A stretch of DNA of 64,000 nucleotides from Catonia carolina (GCA_035578175.1 JAQMRL010000014.1:15944274-16008273), one strand, 5' to 3'; positions 1 to 11,983 are shown, counted from the first letter of the stretch. Translations and numbers: made by a program. Notes: generated from the sequence alone by a model not told the origin.

Positions 1-284
1 TTCGTGCACGACGTCAAGCTGACTGCCAGTACTTGAACATTCATTGTCGAATGATGGTGTGATAAAATTAATGATTTAAATTTAATAAATAAAATTACTT
101 TGTGGTTGTAGATTTTTATTTTAAGTATGAATAAAATATAAATAGTGTATAATTAAGTATGTAGTCCTAAAATTGTATTAATTACTAGAAAGTCTTTAAT
201 AGCATATCTTGATGTATTTATATTTTTCTTAACAACATTCTATGCTAGATTTGTAATCCTTTTGGTCTGAACACATGAACTATA

Positions 285-1195
285 AGACAGGGATGAAATC
301 TCATGGCTGTTGGCAATTTTTAAAAATGCTTACCTTTTGACTTATTGTAAAAAGAAAATAGTAATTTCTGTATCAACTCTTTCAAAGGAATCGAATGAAT
401 ATTTTGATTTCCAGTTTTGTACGACTTCTGGTCAAAACAAGAACTTCAATTATTTTTGTATCTACTCTTTTAAGAGAAAAGAAATGACTTTATTTCTGTT
501 CCCAAATCCTGACTTTGATGTCTTGATTTCTGGTTTTGGGCCATTTCCAGTTAAAACCGGAACTTCAAACCCCACAATCCAAATCCTCTAACTTTTTGGG
601 TAGATTATGAATCCAAAAACTATTTGTTGCTACCTATGTAGTTTCTGACTTTGATTTTTTGACTTCCAGTTTTGGTTCATTTCCGGTCAAAACTGGAACT
701 TCAAACCCAATTATTTTTGTATTTTACTCTTTTAAGAGGAATCGAATGACACTATTTCTGTTCCCAAATTCTGACTTTGATTTCTGTACTTCTGGTTTTG
801 GGCTCCTCCAGTCAAAACCGGAACTTCAAACCCACAACCCAGGTTCACTAAATTTTTGTATGGATTTTGAATTCAAAAACCATTTGTTGCTACGTTATGT
901 AGTTTCTGACTTTGATTTCTTCACTTCCGGTCAAAACCAGGACTTCAAACCCACAATCCAGGCCCACTAACTTTTTGTGGAGATAACGAATCCGTACCTT
1001 ATATAGTTTGCTACCTTGTATAGTTTCTGACTTTGATTTTTTGACTTCCAGTTTTGGGCCATTTCCGATCAAAACCAGAACTTCCAACCCAATTTAAGCC
1101 CACAAATTTTTGTGTAGATTACAAATTCGTAAACCGTTTGATGCTATCTTTTGTAGTTTCTGACGTTTGGGTGTGATGGATGGATAAAACAAAAT
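285..1195 (+). repeat. Degenerate dispersed repeat (family C), copy 1
   Basis: Motifs such as TTCCGGTCAAAACCGGAACTTC and GTAGTTTCTGACTTTGA recur at roughly 125-bp spacing (near 530, 660, 790, 920 and 1040), so the stretch is built from diverged internal subrepeats. The same sequence appears in reverse orientation at 59590-60835 and in part at 27777-27905. The left edge contains a segment reading 'ctcatggctgttggcaa' that recurs, inverted, near 60790 and 15405. Short open frames in it are by-products of the repeat. I do not recognise the class. Confidence 0.6.
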
Positions 1196-2448
1196 TATAG
1201 ATGACAATTTTTAAAACTGCCAACAATTAATTGGTGTATGTATACGTATATGATACAAAATAAAAATATAAAATGATGGGAAAGAATTACTATGTACTAC
1301 ACTCTGGTCACTTATTTTTGGACCTTCGCTGAAACAAGTGCAGTTAACTGCAACCACTGTTCAAGGCTAGATTCTAGGTAACAATGAATAGTGGGGAAAA
1401 CTAATATGTAATGTAAAGTAGTGGGGATAACTTAGAACTCTTTTCGTTCATCTCAGGACTTGAGAATGTCCGACATTGGCACAATTCTGATACCTATCGT
1501 AAACTTTTGAAGCGCTGAGTGGGTGAAGATATTAAATCCATATTTAGTTATGTAGATGATATAGAATTCTCTACTTATACAGTTTAAGAAAATACTGGTG
1601 GATAAAGGAGTTATACTAATTAATTTATGTTTTGTAATCGAAAACATGTTAAGATTACTTAACACAATCTTATACACATTTCTTCTTAAAAGAATTTTCT
1701 TGTCAAAAACTTGTCTTATATTACTGATCCAAATGTAAAAATACTGTAAGTTTCCCTAACTGTTTTTAATACAGTTTCCATTTTGATTTTATGTATTATT
1801 CAACTTTCTCACACTTACATGTTTCGGTTGATTACCAGAGTATCTACCAAAACATATAAGTGTGGGAAAGAAGAAAACGTAAAATGAAAATTGAAGTAGC
1901 AAACAAATGTTAGAAAAAATTTACAGTATTTTCACGTTTAAATTAATTACAAGATGACAGATGCATTATACAATTTTTCTTTATAAACTCAGAAACTTTC
2001 TTTTTCTTAAAAAAATTCCTTTTATGAAGAACTTAATCTTGTATTAGTTGAAGTTAAATGGCCAGTAATAATCTTTTTTAAGTTATTTTTATAAACCTAT
2101 GTTATAATTAATTAACAAGATGTTATTATTTATGAATACATATTATATGAAGCCAAGTACACTTAGCAAGCAGCAGGCAGTTTTATTCAAAACAAACCAA
2201 TGAGCTGATATGTGGTGATGACCAGTGTGCAGCTTTCTCCACCAGTGTTTACTGTGAGACGTCCAATTAAAATATAATGGCCAATTCCTACTAGCAGGCT
2301 CCCACTTGTAAGCAACCAGCGTTCACTGTGCGCTTACCCTAAGTGTGTGCAAGTCAACTACACTCTCTGGTCTTTCTCATATCCTAACCCCTATTCAACC
2401 CAATCCTCCAAGTAATCATTGCTAGACAAACACAGAACAACTTAAGTC
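1196..2448. other. Non-coding stretch, no gene seen
   Basis: AT-rich sequence with no ORF resembling a known protein. A hairpin-forming inverted repeat lies at about 1803-1876, with arms carrying CACACTTACATGTTT and AAACATATAAGTGTG. Nothing else is recognised. Confidence 0.5.
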
Positions 2449-3039
2449 TTTTTTTTTTTTTGCGCCCTGGAGACTCCAGGAGGAGTATAGGATATGTCAT
2501 CAGATATAACACCTGAAATACATATAAGAATCACACAATGTATCACTAATATCAACAAAAAATTCTTGTACGCTATAAAAAGTTTCACCAAAGTAATTTT
2601 TCAGATTTTTTTTAAAGGAATTCAAATCCTCACATTTTAAAAATTGGGGTAATTTATTCATGAATTTTCTCCCTGCATAAGTAGGTTTTTGTTCAAACAA
2701 TTTTGTGGAGTGATTAGCCACATAATAATCATTCCTGTTTCTCGTGTTATGATCGTGAACATTGAAATTCTGCATAAAATTATTTTGCATAACATACATA
2801 ATCACCTCAAAAATGTAGAGGGAGGGAACTGTAAGCAATTTAAGCTCCTTAAATAGTGGTGTGGATAAGGTTAGCTGGTTAGCTCCCACCATACACCTAA
2901 TAGCTTTCTTTTGAATTTTAAAAACCCTATTCATATTACCCATGCTAGAATTACCCCATACTAAAATACCATAACGGATATGAGACAGAGTCTCTTGACA
3001 ACTGGTCCTGGATGTTTCACAATATTCCAGGGAATGCAT
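2449..3039 (-). pseudogene. 3' end of a non-LTR retrotransposon (C-terminal RT region)
   Basis: The minus-strand frame 3039-2500 encodes the region after the reverse transcriptase palm of jockey-like non-LTR elements: a SHIRYGILVWGNSS motif, then KIQKKAIRCM, LKLLTVPSLYIFE and HNTRNR. It continues into a short 3' UTR with a 7-bp-stem hairpin (CCTGGAGACTCCAGG, 2466-2480) and ends in a poly(A) run, read as poly(T) at about 2449-2461. A second copy with the same hairpin and A-rich tail lies on the plus strand at 21410-21937. The 5' end, including the endonuclease and RT catalytic core, is missing, as expected of a 5'-truncated insertion. Confidence 0.8.
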
Positions 3040-3126
3040 TAACCACGATTATGAAGGTCTTGGTATACTTCCACTAATCACACACCTGGTGCAAGATGGA
3101 AGGCTTCTATGAGGCACGGTCAAAAA

Positions 3127-3273
3127 GCGAAGAAGCTTGTGCCACTTGTAAACTGCCATTTTCTTCACCACATCATTTCCGTATACTTTCTTCAGCATCT
3201 CAAGAGTTTCCAAAGGTGATTTCTCCAACAACACACAGAATTTTATATTGCTAAGCTGCTTTAATAATGACAT
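3127..3273 (-). pseudogene. Mariner-type transposase N-terminal HTH fragment
   Basis: The minus-strand frame encodes about 49 residues with the features of the first helix-turn-helix of mariner/SETMAR-like transposases (SNIKFCVLLEKSP, ETLEMLKKVYG, VYKWHK). Similarity stops after the WHK motif; the frame then runs into unrelated sequence before the non-LTR fragment on the left. No catalytic domain is seen nearby. This is a short relic. Confidence 0.6.
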
Positions 3274-3429
3274 TTCACAATCCGATGAAAAGATCATACA
3301 CTGCACACAGGAAACCAACTTCAACTGCCTGCTGAACAGCACAGCATCATCCCTAGTAGTGATACCAACCTCCCAAACAAAAATTTCCCTTCTAGCAAAC
3401 AAATTCTTGACTATACGTGACAATTCCAG

Positions 3430-5310
3430 GAACTTTATGACTCTACCTCGTAAGACACAGCAGTGAAACTGTTAAAACACTGGAATGAAAAAATAAAACT
3501 GATAATAAAAGTTTAATTATATTTTATTAACTAAAAAGAAAACAAAGATAGACTATATAAAAAAGAAACAATTTTACTGCACAACCCAATATCAAATAAC
3601 AAAATAAATACAGAACAAAAATTTATAAATCAAATAAAACAATTTTTATAAAGCTACAGGAATACATTTTTTAAATTGTTCATTTCCTAACCTACACAAT
3701 ATAATGAGCATTGTTTACAAATATATATAAATAAAAATCTTTATAACTAACTACAATTAAATATTTTTTATAAAACCGGTTTCAATACATGGGTTCATTT
3801 TCTGTAGTAATTTTAAATCTAATAATTTATTTTTAATTAAATAAGTTTGTCTGAAAAAGCTACATTTCGTACTTTCAAAGTTAGTATTTCAAATTCTATG
3901 AAAATAGATGTTTACATTTTTTAATACTGTACTGTCATGAAAAAAATAAGTAAGGTTTTATTACTGATCAATAAAAAATAGTTATAAGGTATTTTTGTAA
4001 TCATTATTCCTAGGTTTCATTGACCGATCTTAATGTAAAATCAAATATTTTCTTAACTCTTAACAGACGGGTAGCCCACATATTTTTGATAGATGACGAG
4101 TGTGTAAGTACTCAACAATTTATGTAATAGTGAATGTCAATGTATGCGCACGCCAATAAACATTATAGTTACATTGTAGCTGAATGTACGCGGAAAAAAG
4201 TAAGCTATTTAGAAACACAATCAGGTTAGTGGGAAATTTTCTATTGATTTGTGAATGTTGGGATGCCGCTCAATTCTGGTTTTTTTTAAGAAAACCGTGT
4301 GAAATCTGTATCTCATTTAAAAATATAGTTATAACCGCATTTGAAAGCTTGAATGGTACAGGTAGGTATATTGTTCAATCTTGCTTTTTTAGCAAAACCG
4401 GTTGAATTGAATATGACCTTTAAAAGGGAATAAACGCTCCAAAATTCGTACAATAGCCTATTTTCAGACATTCTTCACAATGGAACTAAAGTGTTCTAAT
4501 ATTATCTTTTATAATTTTTTCTACATGTACGTGTTCACAAAATTCCATGCTTTCATATAAATAACATGTCATATAAATAACTGTAGGAATGGGTAAATGA
4601 CATCAGTTTAAAGAGAGAAATTTTTTACGCAGCCTGCATTTTACCAAAGAATCCATATTCACTTGACTCTTACATATGCTTGAATAGCCGTAGGCTATAG
4701 TCGCAAGCGAGGGGTTTGATACATCAAAATTTTTGCTAGACATTTTTGTATATCAGACTAAAAAATAAAAATATTTATAGCCAAATTTTGAAAAAAACAT
4801 CTAACACATAACCTTACCAACATTAAGATACAATATTTTAAAAATTATGATAGTTTTGATAAATGACTATAAGCAATTCATCTAAAAATTGTTTTTTTAA
4901 CAAACGTGTCAATCAATACAAAAAATTTAATTGGAATTCTACAATTTAAATACTAAACTAATAAAATATCTAAAATAACTAAAACAACTACGAACAACAT
5001 AAATTAATTAATTAAAAATAATCAATATACTTAAAAAAGGCCACGTAAGGAAAGGCCACGTTGCAAATCTAACATTTTAAAATGTTCTCCCTAATTAAAA
5101 AAAATATATAATAAAATTAAATAAATATCATAAAATTGTCCTTTTTTAGAACCCCTTCTCCAAAATATTAAAATACAAAAACATACTAACAGTAATATCA
5201 TTTTGTGCTTTAAAGCTTCTGTTCCAATTGATTAATTAGATTAAAATAAAATATACATTTTTTTTAATAAAAAAATGTCTATAATCATCTACATCTATAA
5301 TTCATTGTTT
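3430..5310. other. AT-rich non-coding stretch
   Basis: Very AT-rich, with scattered stops in all frames. Small open frames such as the one near 4184 have no recognisable domain. Nothing supportable was found. Confidence 0.5.
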
Positions 5311-5313
5311 TTT

Positions 5314-6271
5314 ACTTTCTCTTGCCTATATGAATATATAAGAAGGAAAGTAGGCTTATTGTTTTTATAAGAAGGAAAGTATTGTTTTCATGTTGATTTT
5401 TCGAAATAGAGTTTTCACCGGATCTATACGTTTTCAGACCCCCTGAACCCAAAAAACATGTTTTTAGCGATTGGTCTGTGTGTGTGTGTGTGTGTGAACA
5501 GAATATCTCAAGAACGGAACATCGTACGAACTTGAAACTTAAGTTACATACCACTACCGAACCCGACACAAACATTTTCATCAAAATCGGTCAACCGGAA
5601 GTAGTAGTTTATTCATGTAATTTTTCACTTTTTTGCGATTTTCTCAAAAACTGGTCCTACGATTTTTTTAAAAATCGCCTGGTTTACTAAATTTTTTATT
5701 CTCTACAAGATAGGGTAGGCGTCATGTGAGCTGAAATTCTTGGTGAGGGTGTTTTCTCGTAAAAACGTTGTTTTTATAAGATTACTGCTTTAATATGCAT
5801 TTTAGCGCAAAAGTTTATATAATAAAAATTGTAGAGAATTTAAAATTCTACAACTTTTATTTCAAACATTTCTTTGTATAGCGCTTAGTTTAGCGGTAAT
5901 TAGCGATTTTCTGATTTTTTCTCACGAAACGTGTGAAAAATCGATTTTTTTAAGATTTCGGCTTTAGTACGCATTTTACGACAAAAGTGTATATAATGAA
6001 ATTTACAGGAAATTAAAAGATCTACAACTTTTATTTAAAGAATTTTTCTCTACAGAGCCTAGTTTAGCATGAAAGTGTGATTTTCCGTTTTTTAAGCCAA
6101 ACTTGAGTACGATTTCCATTTGCGTCATTCACTCATGATTAAAATAAGTTTATGTTTTTGAGGTTAATGTTTTGTTTATTTCTAATGTTTTATTACTAAT
6201 GTTAGGTTTATTATTAATTGTTTGCATTGGCAAGAGAAAGTTGTGTGAGTGTTTCACACCAGATTTTTCCT
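5314..6271 (+). mobile_element. Family A repeat, copy A1 (non-autonomous TIR element)
   Basis: Begins with ACTTTCTCTTGCC (5314-5326) and carries the inverse GGCAAGAGAAAGT at 6229-6241, followed by a conserved tail ending in CACACCAGATTTTT. A TG microsatellite at about 5477-5496 sits at a fixed internal position shared by all long copies. Internal short palindromes (TTGTAGAGAATTTAAAATTCTACAA) also recur. No transposase is encoded. The superfamily is uncertain: it behaves like a large MITE, and no clear target duplication was found. Confidence 0.75.
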
Positions 6272-6588
6272 TTACAATTTATAAAAACTTACTATTATTT
6301 ATTTTATTTTTTTAATTATAAAGGAAAAAACAATGAGTACGAGATAAAATATTTGTTGAAAAACATTGAGTGATAAAAAAAATACATATTACATTTTTAG
6401 AAGTATTATCTATATAAACATGTTAATTTGTGTAACATTTAAATTATTATAATACATTTTAAAGGAAAGTAACGCTTGCTTTCTACGCACTATGTGACAA
6501 TGACTGCAACCGAGTGCAATATCATAGCCAGTGAACTAGAATGCTGTGACCAGTATATCATCAATTTTGTTATATAATATAAAAAAAA

Positions 6589-7470
6589 TCTGATGTGAAA
6601 AACTCACACGACTTTCTCTTGCCAACGCAAATAATTAAAAATATAACCAAACATTAGTAAAAAACAAAAACACTAACCTCAAAATAACATAACCGTATTT
6701 TTATCATGAGTGAATGATGCAAAATCAACTTCAGTTTGGCTTAAAAATACGAAAAATCACTTTTTCACATTGAACTACGCTCAGTAGAGAAAAATGCTCT
6801 AGATAAAAGTTGTAGATCTTTTAATTTTCTATAAATTTAATTATAAACACTTTTGTTGTAAATGCATACTAAGGCTGAAATCTTTAAAAAATTGGATTTT
6901 TTTTACATTTTCGTGAAAAAAAACAACAGAAAACTGCTAAACTAAGCGTTATACAAAAAAATGTTTGAATTAAAAGTTGTAGGATTTTAAATTCTCTACA
7001 ACTTTTATTATATACATTTTTGCGCAAAAATGAATATAAAGCTATAATCTGAAAAAAAAACAATTTTTTATGAGAAAAAAGCCTCCTCAAGAATTTCAAT
7101 AGACATGGCGCCTACCCTATCATGTAGAGCATTAAAAATTTAGTAAATGAGGAGATTTTAAAAACCATCGTAGGAGCCGTTTTTGAGAAAATCATAATAT
7201 AGTGAAAAATTATACGAATTAACTTTTACTTCCGGTCGACAGATTTTGATGAAAATGTTCGTGTTGGGTCTGTAGTAGTATCTAACGTAAGTTTCAAGTT
7301 TGTACGATGTTCCGTTCACACAAACACAGACCAATCGCTAAAAAAATGCTTTTTTTTTGGATTCAAGGGATCTGAAAATGTGTATACACGGTGAACACTG
7401 GAATTTAAAAAAATTGACATGAAAACAATGCTTTCCTTACCTATATATTTATATATTGCAAGGAAAAGTA
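6589..7470 (-). mobile_element. Family A repeat, copy A2 (inverted relative to A1)
   Basis: Starts at TCTGATGTGAAAAACTCACACGACTTTCTCTTGCC and ends in GCAAGGAAAAGTA, matching the reverse complement of A1 over nearly its whole length with many substitutions. Together with A1 it forms a head-to-head pair with a spacer of about 320 bp. The microsatellite position holds only a short ACA run here. Confidence 0.75.
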
Positions 7471-7505
7471 AAAATTTAATTTCCTAGGACTCATGCAGTC
7501 ACAAC

Positions 7506-8732
7506 AGACTAGATCGGACGCCAAATAATCTTGCCGGTGTAGCTGCTCGAACAGTTCGGCTTCAGTCGGTAGATTTAAAGTCTTAGTACCGAAGTGCCTA
7601 CTAAATCACAGGCGCTGAACAATGTAAATTATCATCTATCAGCGATGTTAAAAACATTCAATTGTAAACATAGTATACAACAATTAACGCATACTACATA
7701 CAACATATTACAGACTAATGTTTTCAGGTCAGCTGATATTTAATGTTGCAAGAGTGACGTGACTTAACACGTTCAGCACAGATGCCGCCTTAAGGCGTCA
7801 AATCGAGGTTCATTCGAGAGACGAATGACGCCTTAAGGCGTCATATACAATACCACATTTCTATAGCTTTTTATAAATCGCCGGTGTACTGGCAGTGTTA
7901 GTAAAGGTTGTTCAGGGGTTCAGATCTATTCTACGAGCGCCACTGTGAAGATCGTCTTTCGTTACTAACTGCCGGGAATTTTTGACGAATTTTTAAAATT
8001 GTAGTCTATTCGAACGTCCTAGTGCCGTGTAATTTTATTGTTTTATTTAATTATATCAATTATTCTACGAATTTCTTCGTTTCCAGTGACTTCTTTTTAC
8101 AAATAAAAGGTAAGAATAATACATTTTTACGTAAAAATAGTTTAATTATTACTCAAAAGAAAAATTTCTGTTACTTTCTGAACTCGCGATTTCTATGCAC
8201 TGTGTTTCTTTTGCAGGTTTTTGTGTTTTTATAAAGTAATAAGCTTTATTACTACTGTATTACTTAATTATTTAATGTATTTTATTTAATTAAATTTTTT
8301 GAATTAAATATTATTCATTATCAAACATAATTGTATTTTTCTATTTTACACACGACAATAATTTTCATTTATTTAATAATTTATATGTATTAATTTTTCT
8401 AATAACTAAAAAATGAATTTCAAATATAAATTTCGTAGAAACAACAAACGTGTATAATACCGTACTATATTTAGCCGGATAGTAGATGAGCAAATAAGTA
8501 AATCGTTCCGGGGACGAATGACGCCTTAAGGCGGCATGGTATTTTTTCACTGCAATGGCGGGTCGGCACTGCGAAGCATCCGTGATTCCAGCCGCCGTGC
8601 TGAACGTGTTAATCACAGTTAGTACAGCACTGACCCTGACTACACGCTGAGGCAACCTGAGCACATCATTACCAAAATAAAACTTCTGCGCACTTCAGTA
8701 ATCCGGCAAGCTTATTTGGTCTCCGCTTTACT
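7506..8732. mobile_element. TIR element (family D) split by a nested insertion
   Basis: Terminal inverted repeats of about 23-30 bp: CGGACGCCAAATAATCTTGCCGG at the left and, reading inward on the other strand, CGGAGACCAAATAAGCTTGCCGG at the right. The body is non-coding. It is interrupted at 7764-8612 by a piggyBac-like element. A second, uninterrupted copy lies at 11632-11983 and confirms the unit. Transposon superfamily not assigned. Confidence 0.7.
7768..8608. mobile_element. piggyBac-like non-autonomous element nested in family D
   Basis: Perfect 12-bp terminal inverted repeats, CACGTTCAGCAC and GTGCTGAACGTG, are directly flanked by TTAA on both sides (7764-7767 and 8609-8612), the canonical piggyBac target duplication. 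The empty paralog at 11632-11983 lacks the insertion at the matching point (near 11855). Three subterminal palindromes based on CGCCTTAAGGCG lie at 7786-7797, 7827-7842 and 8520-8535. No transposase ORF is present in the 841 bp, so it would need enzyme in trans. Confidence 0.85.
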
Positions 8733-9160
8733 AACCACAGCCTTCTAATTCACTGACTTAGTCACAGATTACAGTATAGCTTATGAGAAAGCATAAAGGC
8801 CACGATCTACTTTAGTTTAAATCCAATTTGTTTGTTCTTAAAACAAAGATTATGCATTGATTAAATTGAGCGTAAAGACACAGCATTTAAAATGGAATTT
8901 ATTCTACATTAATGCATTAAAAACAACATACATAAATAGGTCATTCATTTTTATAACAACTCTGTGATCCGGGTTCTGGTAAGCGAGCCTACAAACAAAT
9001 GGTGTGTTGGGAATATATGTACTGCTATGCATAATGTATGCACGACAGTCATACTGTGGTTAGAATTCTACCAAACAAGATGAGAACAGATTTTTATTTC
9101 CTTCCGTTATATTTTATTTCAGTCGTTAATAACTTTAATAGTTTCTTCCTTTTGCCATAA
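8733..9160. other. Non-coding stretch, nothing recognised
   Basis: No ORF or repeat was recognised between the family D element and the family B repeat. Confidence 0.4.
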
Positions 9161-9164
9161 CAGG

Positions 9165-9535
9165 CAGGTGAAGTGTTAAAAATTCTTTGCACTTGATCTT
9201 CTAGTCCAGAGCATCAAAAATAGTTCAGTTTCTAATCACATGGTCAGTCAATTGACTGAAGCATTAAAGAACAGAAGAGGTAGAGGTGTAAAATACACTA
9301 ATCAGAGTTTGTTGTCTCCTCTGAGAGTAATGAATTGTATTATACATTCAGATCCTGGAGTGAATGAAGTGAAGGTGTCATTTGCAGAATAGAAAGTAGA
9401 TGTTATTCATAGGGTCTACCATGCTGATAAGCATACTTTTCAACTCAGTGAGGAAGGCAAATGTAAACCACCTCACTTCTAGTTTTACTTAATAAAGCCT
9501 CTACCGGTTCAAACCACCCTTTCGGCTGATGACAA
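9165..9535 (+). repeat. Family B repeat, copy 1
   Basis: Shares CATAACAGGCAGGTGAAGTGTTAAA, a GGTCAGTCAATTGACTGA segment, AACAGAAGAGGTAGAGGTGT and AACCACCTCACTTCT with copies at 9843-10125 (inverted), 26222-26335, 59830-60184 and 63940-64000. Copies share the 3' side but start at different points, as expected of a 5'-truncated retroelement. No protein is encoded. Confidence 0.65.
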
Positions 9536-9842
9536 ACTAAAGTATCTTCCATGAAATATTTTAACAGGTTGACTCCCATGAGACACTTATACATCTCTCA
9601 CCAGATCCGTAAAATTTACTTTTGAGAGACTGATCGGTCTCTCCCGTAATAGCGTTTTTAATAGAATCGTGAAACGGATTGGATGCTCGTTAGCATTGAA
9701 TCATACACTGAGCTGTTAGAAATGAATTCAAAAAACATTTCCCCAGTTATGGTTCGTGATTAACTTGATCCGATCGAGTCAAAAATTAGTCGGAGAACCT
9801 TGACAGTTTATTATTACTCTTACGTAATATTGACTATAGTTA

Positions 9843-10125
9843 GTTGTTTAGGTCATCAGCCGAAAGGCTCGTTTGAACCTGTAGAGGTTTTACTAAGTAA
9901 AACGAGGAGTGAGGTGGTTTACCATACCTTCCTCACTGAGTGGGAAAATACACTTTTCAGCACGCCAGGCCCTCTGAAAAGCACATATTTTCCACTCTGC
10001 AAATGACAACTTCACTTCATTCACCACAGGGTCTGGCTATATAATAAAATTCATTACATTCAGAGGATATAACTCTGATTAGTGTCTTTTACACTTTACC
10101 TCTTCTGTTCTTAAATGATTCAAAA
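9843..10125 (-). repeat. Family B repeat, copy 2 (inverted)
   Basis: The reverse complement of copy 1 with better-preserved sequence; the 3' end reads GACCTAAACAAC on the minus strand. With copy 1 it forms an inverted pair separated by about 300 bp. It abuts a partial family A copy on the right. Confidence 0.65.
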
Positions 10126-10126
10126 A

Positions 10127-10445
10127 ATGAGGCAATTTTAATAAAAATTGTAGGAGCTGTTTTTGAGAAAATCGCAAAAAAGTGAAAAATGACAAACTAC
10201 TATTTCTGGTAGACAGATTTTGATGAAAATGTTTGTGTCAGGTCCGGTAGTCGTATAAGTTTCAAGTTCGCACAATGTTCCGTTCTTGAGATATTCTGTT
10301 CACACACACAGACCAATCGCTAATAACATGTTTTTTGGGTTCAGGGGGTCTGAAAATGTGTAGATCCGATGAAAACTCAATTTCGAAAAATCAACATGAA
10401 AACTATACTTTCCTTCCTATATATTCATGTAGGCAAGAGAAAGTA
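10127..10445 (-). mobile_element. Family A repeat, partial copy A3
   Basis: Only the half carrying the microsatellite and the GGCAAGAGAAAGTA terminus is present. Key matches are AATTGTAGGAGCTGTTTTTGAGAAAATCGC, AACATGTTTTTTGGGTTCAGGGGGTCTGAAAA in pieces, and CCTTCCTATATATTCATGTAGGCAAGAG. It is truncated on the left at the family B junction. Confidence 0.7.
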
Positions 10446-10572
10446 AAAATGTTTCATCACTAAAAATTACGTACACTTATAGCTACTTTTCAAAATGATT
10501 AAAATCGTCAAGGTAATTATGTGGAAAAGTAGACATAAGTATACGTAACTTTTAGTAATAAAACATTTTTTC
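10446..10572. repeat. Short fold-back MITE-like inverted repeat
   Basis: Two arms of about 48 bp, from AAAAATGTTTCATCACTAAAA to TAGCTACTTTTC and back from GAAAAGTAGACATAAG to ACATTTTTT, are imperfect reverse complements around a spacer of about 30 bp. It lies immediately after the family A terminus. Confidence 0.6.
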
Positions 10573-11253
10573 TATATTCACTTATCTTTTATTTATTAAC
10601 TATTGGAGGTTAGAATAAAGACACCTCGTAATTTAACTAGTTTTCTTAATGACAATAAACAAAAAACAAATGTTATGTAATAGTAGAATGGGAGAAGTAA
10701 ATAGAAATGTAGGATAATGGGTGGTACAATTCTCCTTGACTTGTCATGTGACAACTATACTCGCTTTCAACATACTAGTTTATTTGCTGCAGAGTTGTGG
10801 AAATGAACTCCCTAGCACAGCGTGATTTTAAATGATGGACTTCGGTTTTGCAGGGCTATATTCCCTGAATTACTCATAGTTATAAGAATGATTGATATAC
10901 CATTTGAAAGAGAAAATAGTAAAGTTTACAACATGCTCCACTAGATTATACACAACAAATACAGAAGTCGAAAATATAGCAGTATCATGTGCATGTTAAA
11001 TGGCTGCCGTACATCACAAAGTTTTTATGAATTCGGGAATTCAATAAAACTAAATTCGCAAAAATGGTGCAGCATACATTTCGTCTTTGGTTTAACATTG
11101 AACTTCCAGCAAGAAAATCCATTTGTCGTTGGAATGAACAATTTTATGGTACAGGAAAAAACACTGGTCGACCACACGTATCACAAACACAAGTGTATAG
11201 ATTATTTTTTTGGTAAGAAAGTGATAACTGGAGTAATGTACCAGCCCCAAACT
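10573..11253. other. Non-coding stretch
   Basis: No coding region or repeat recognised. The 98-residue open frame starting at 10987 has no recognisable domain and runs into repeat sequence, so I do not call it a gene. Confidence 0.4.
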
Positions 11254-11317
11254 AACCCTTTCAGTGCCCGAACAATTTTTTAAAAGTTTGATTCTAAAGT
11301 GCCATATAATTTGTACC

Positions 11318-11631
11318 AGGTGGCCCATATATTCGTTTCCCCATTAGATGGGACATTTCATTTTGATAAGTTGGTAACAGTGTAATATTGGCAGCATCAC
11401 GTACAACATTCATTAGTTGTCTGTAACAGTGGCTAGTGTGAGGTAAGTCTCCGTGAAATTACTATTTTTTTTCCTTTGTAACGGTACTTTTAAAATGTTT
11501 ACAACTGAACAACGAGTTTATATGCTTCAGTTGGGGTGGAAGCATCATAAGAATACTGCTGAAGTAGTGGAAGAATTTAGTGATAAGTATCCAGGTGTGT
11601 CAACACCGACTCGGTAATATTTAAGAACGCT
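11318..11631 (+). mobile_element. 5' end of a mariner/Tc1-like element, truncated
   Basis: Begins with a GGTGGCCCATATATTCGTTTCCCC terminus-like segment, followed by a 5' UTR and an open frame at 11495-11617. The sequence stops abruptly at the left edge of the second family D copy, so the catalytic domain is absent. The segment just before it (11254-11317) recurs near 20886-20941 and is another short dispersed repeat. Confidence 0.5.
11495..11617 (+). pseudogene. Transposase N-terminal helix-turn-helix remnant
   Basis: Forty residues beginning MFTTEQRVYMLQLGWKHHKN, followed by TAEVVEEFSDKYPG and a TPTR motif. This resembles the N-terminal helix-turn-helix region (DUF4817-like) found on many insect mariner-like proteins. 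It ends in a stop codon and no downstream catalytic residues follow. Assignment is by motif only. Confidence 0.5.
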
Positions 11632-11983
11632 AAATACGCTTGCCGGTGTAGCTGCACGAACCGTTTGGATTCAGTCGGTAGATTTTGTGTCTTAGAACCG
11701 AAATGCCTATTAAATTACATGTTCTTAATGATGTAAATTATCATGTATTAGCGACGTTAAAAACATTCAATGTACAACAATTAACGTGTACTACATACAA
11801 CACATTACAGACTAATATTTTCAGGTTAGCTGATATTTAACATTGCGAGAGAGATGTGAGTCTGATCACAGCTGATACAGCACTGACCCCCACCACTCGC
11901 TGAGGCAACTGAATGCGCCATTACAAAAATAAATCTTCTGCGCACTTCAGAAAACCGGCAAACTCATTTGGCATCCGCTCTAC
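11632..11983. mobile_element. Family D element, copy 2 (lacks the nested insertion)
   Basis: Matches 7524-7763 joined to 8613-8732 and so is the uninterrupted version of the element at 7506-8732. The left terminal repeat is partly lost (CGCTTGCCGG remains); the right one, read inward on the minus strand, is CGGATGCCAAATGAGTTTGCCGG. Non-coding. Confidence 0.7.

Noticed and set aside
285..1195. CRISPR-like array or satellite
   Set aside because: Repeats are diverged, spacing is irregular and the genome is eukaryotic; it matches a dispersed repeat elsewhere in the window.
4184..4405. Small gene of 73 residues
   Set aside because: No motif, no convincing start context, surrounded by AT-rich sequence.
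5477..5496. Stand-alone microsatellites (TG/AC runs near 5477, 16373, 18000, 18515, 27624)
   Set aside because: All occupy the same internal position of family A copies, so they are part of that element.
10987..11283. Small host gene of 98 residues
   Set aside because: No recognisable domain, and it ends within a short dispersed repeat also found near 20886.
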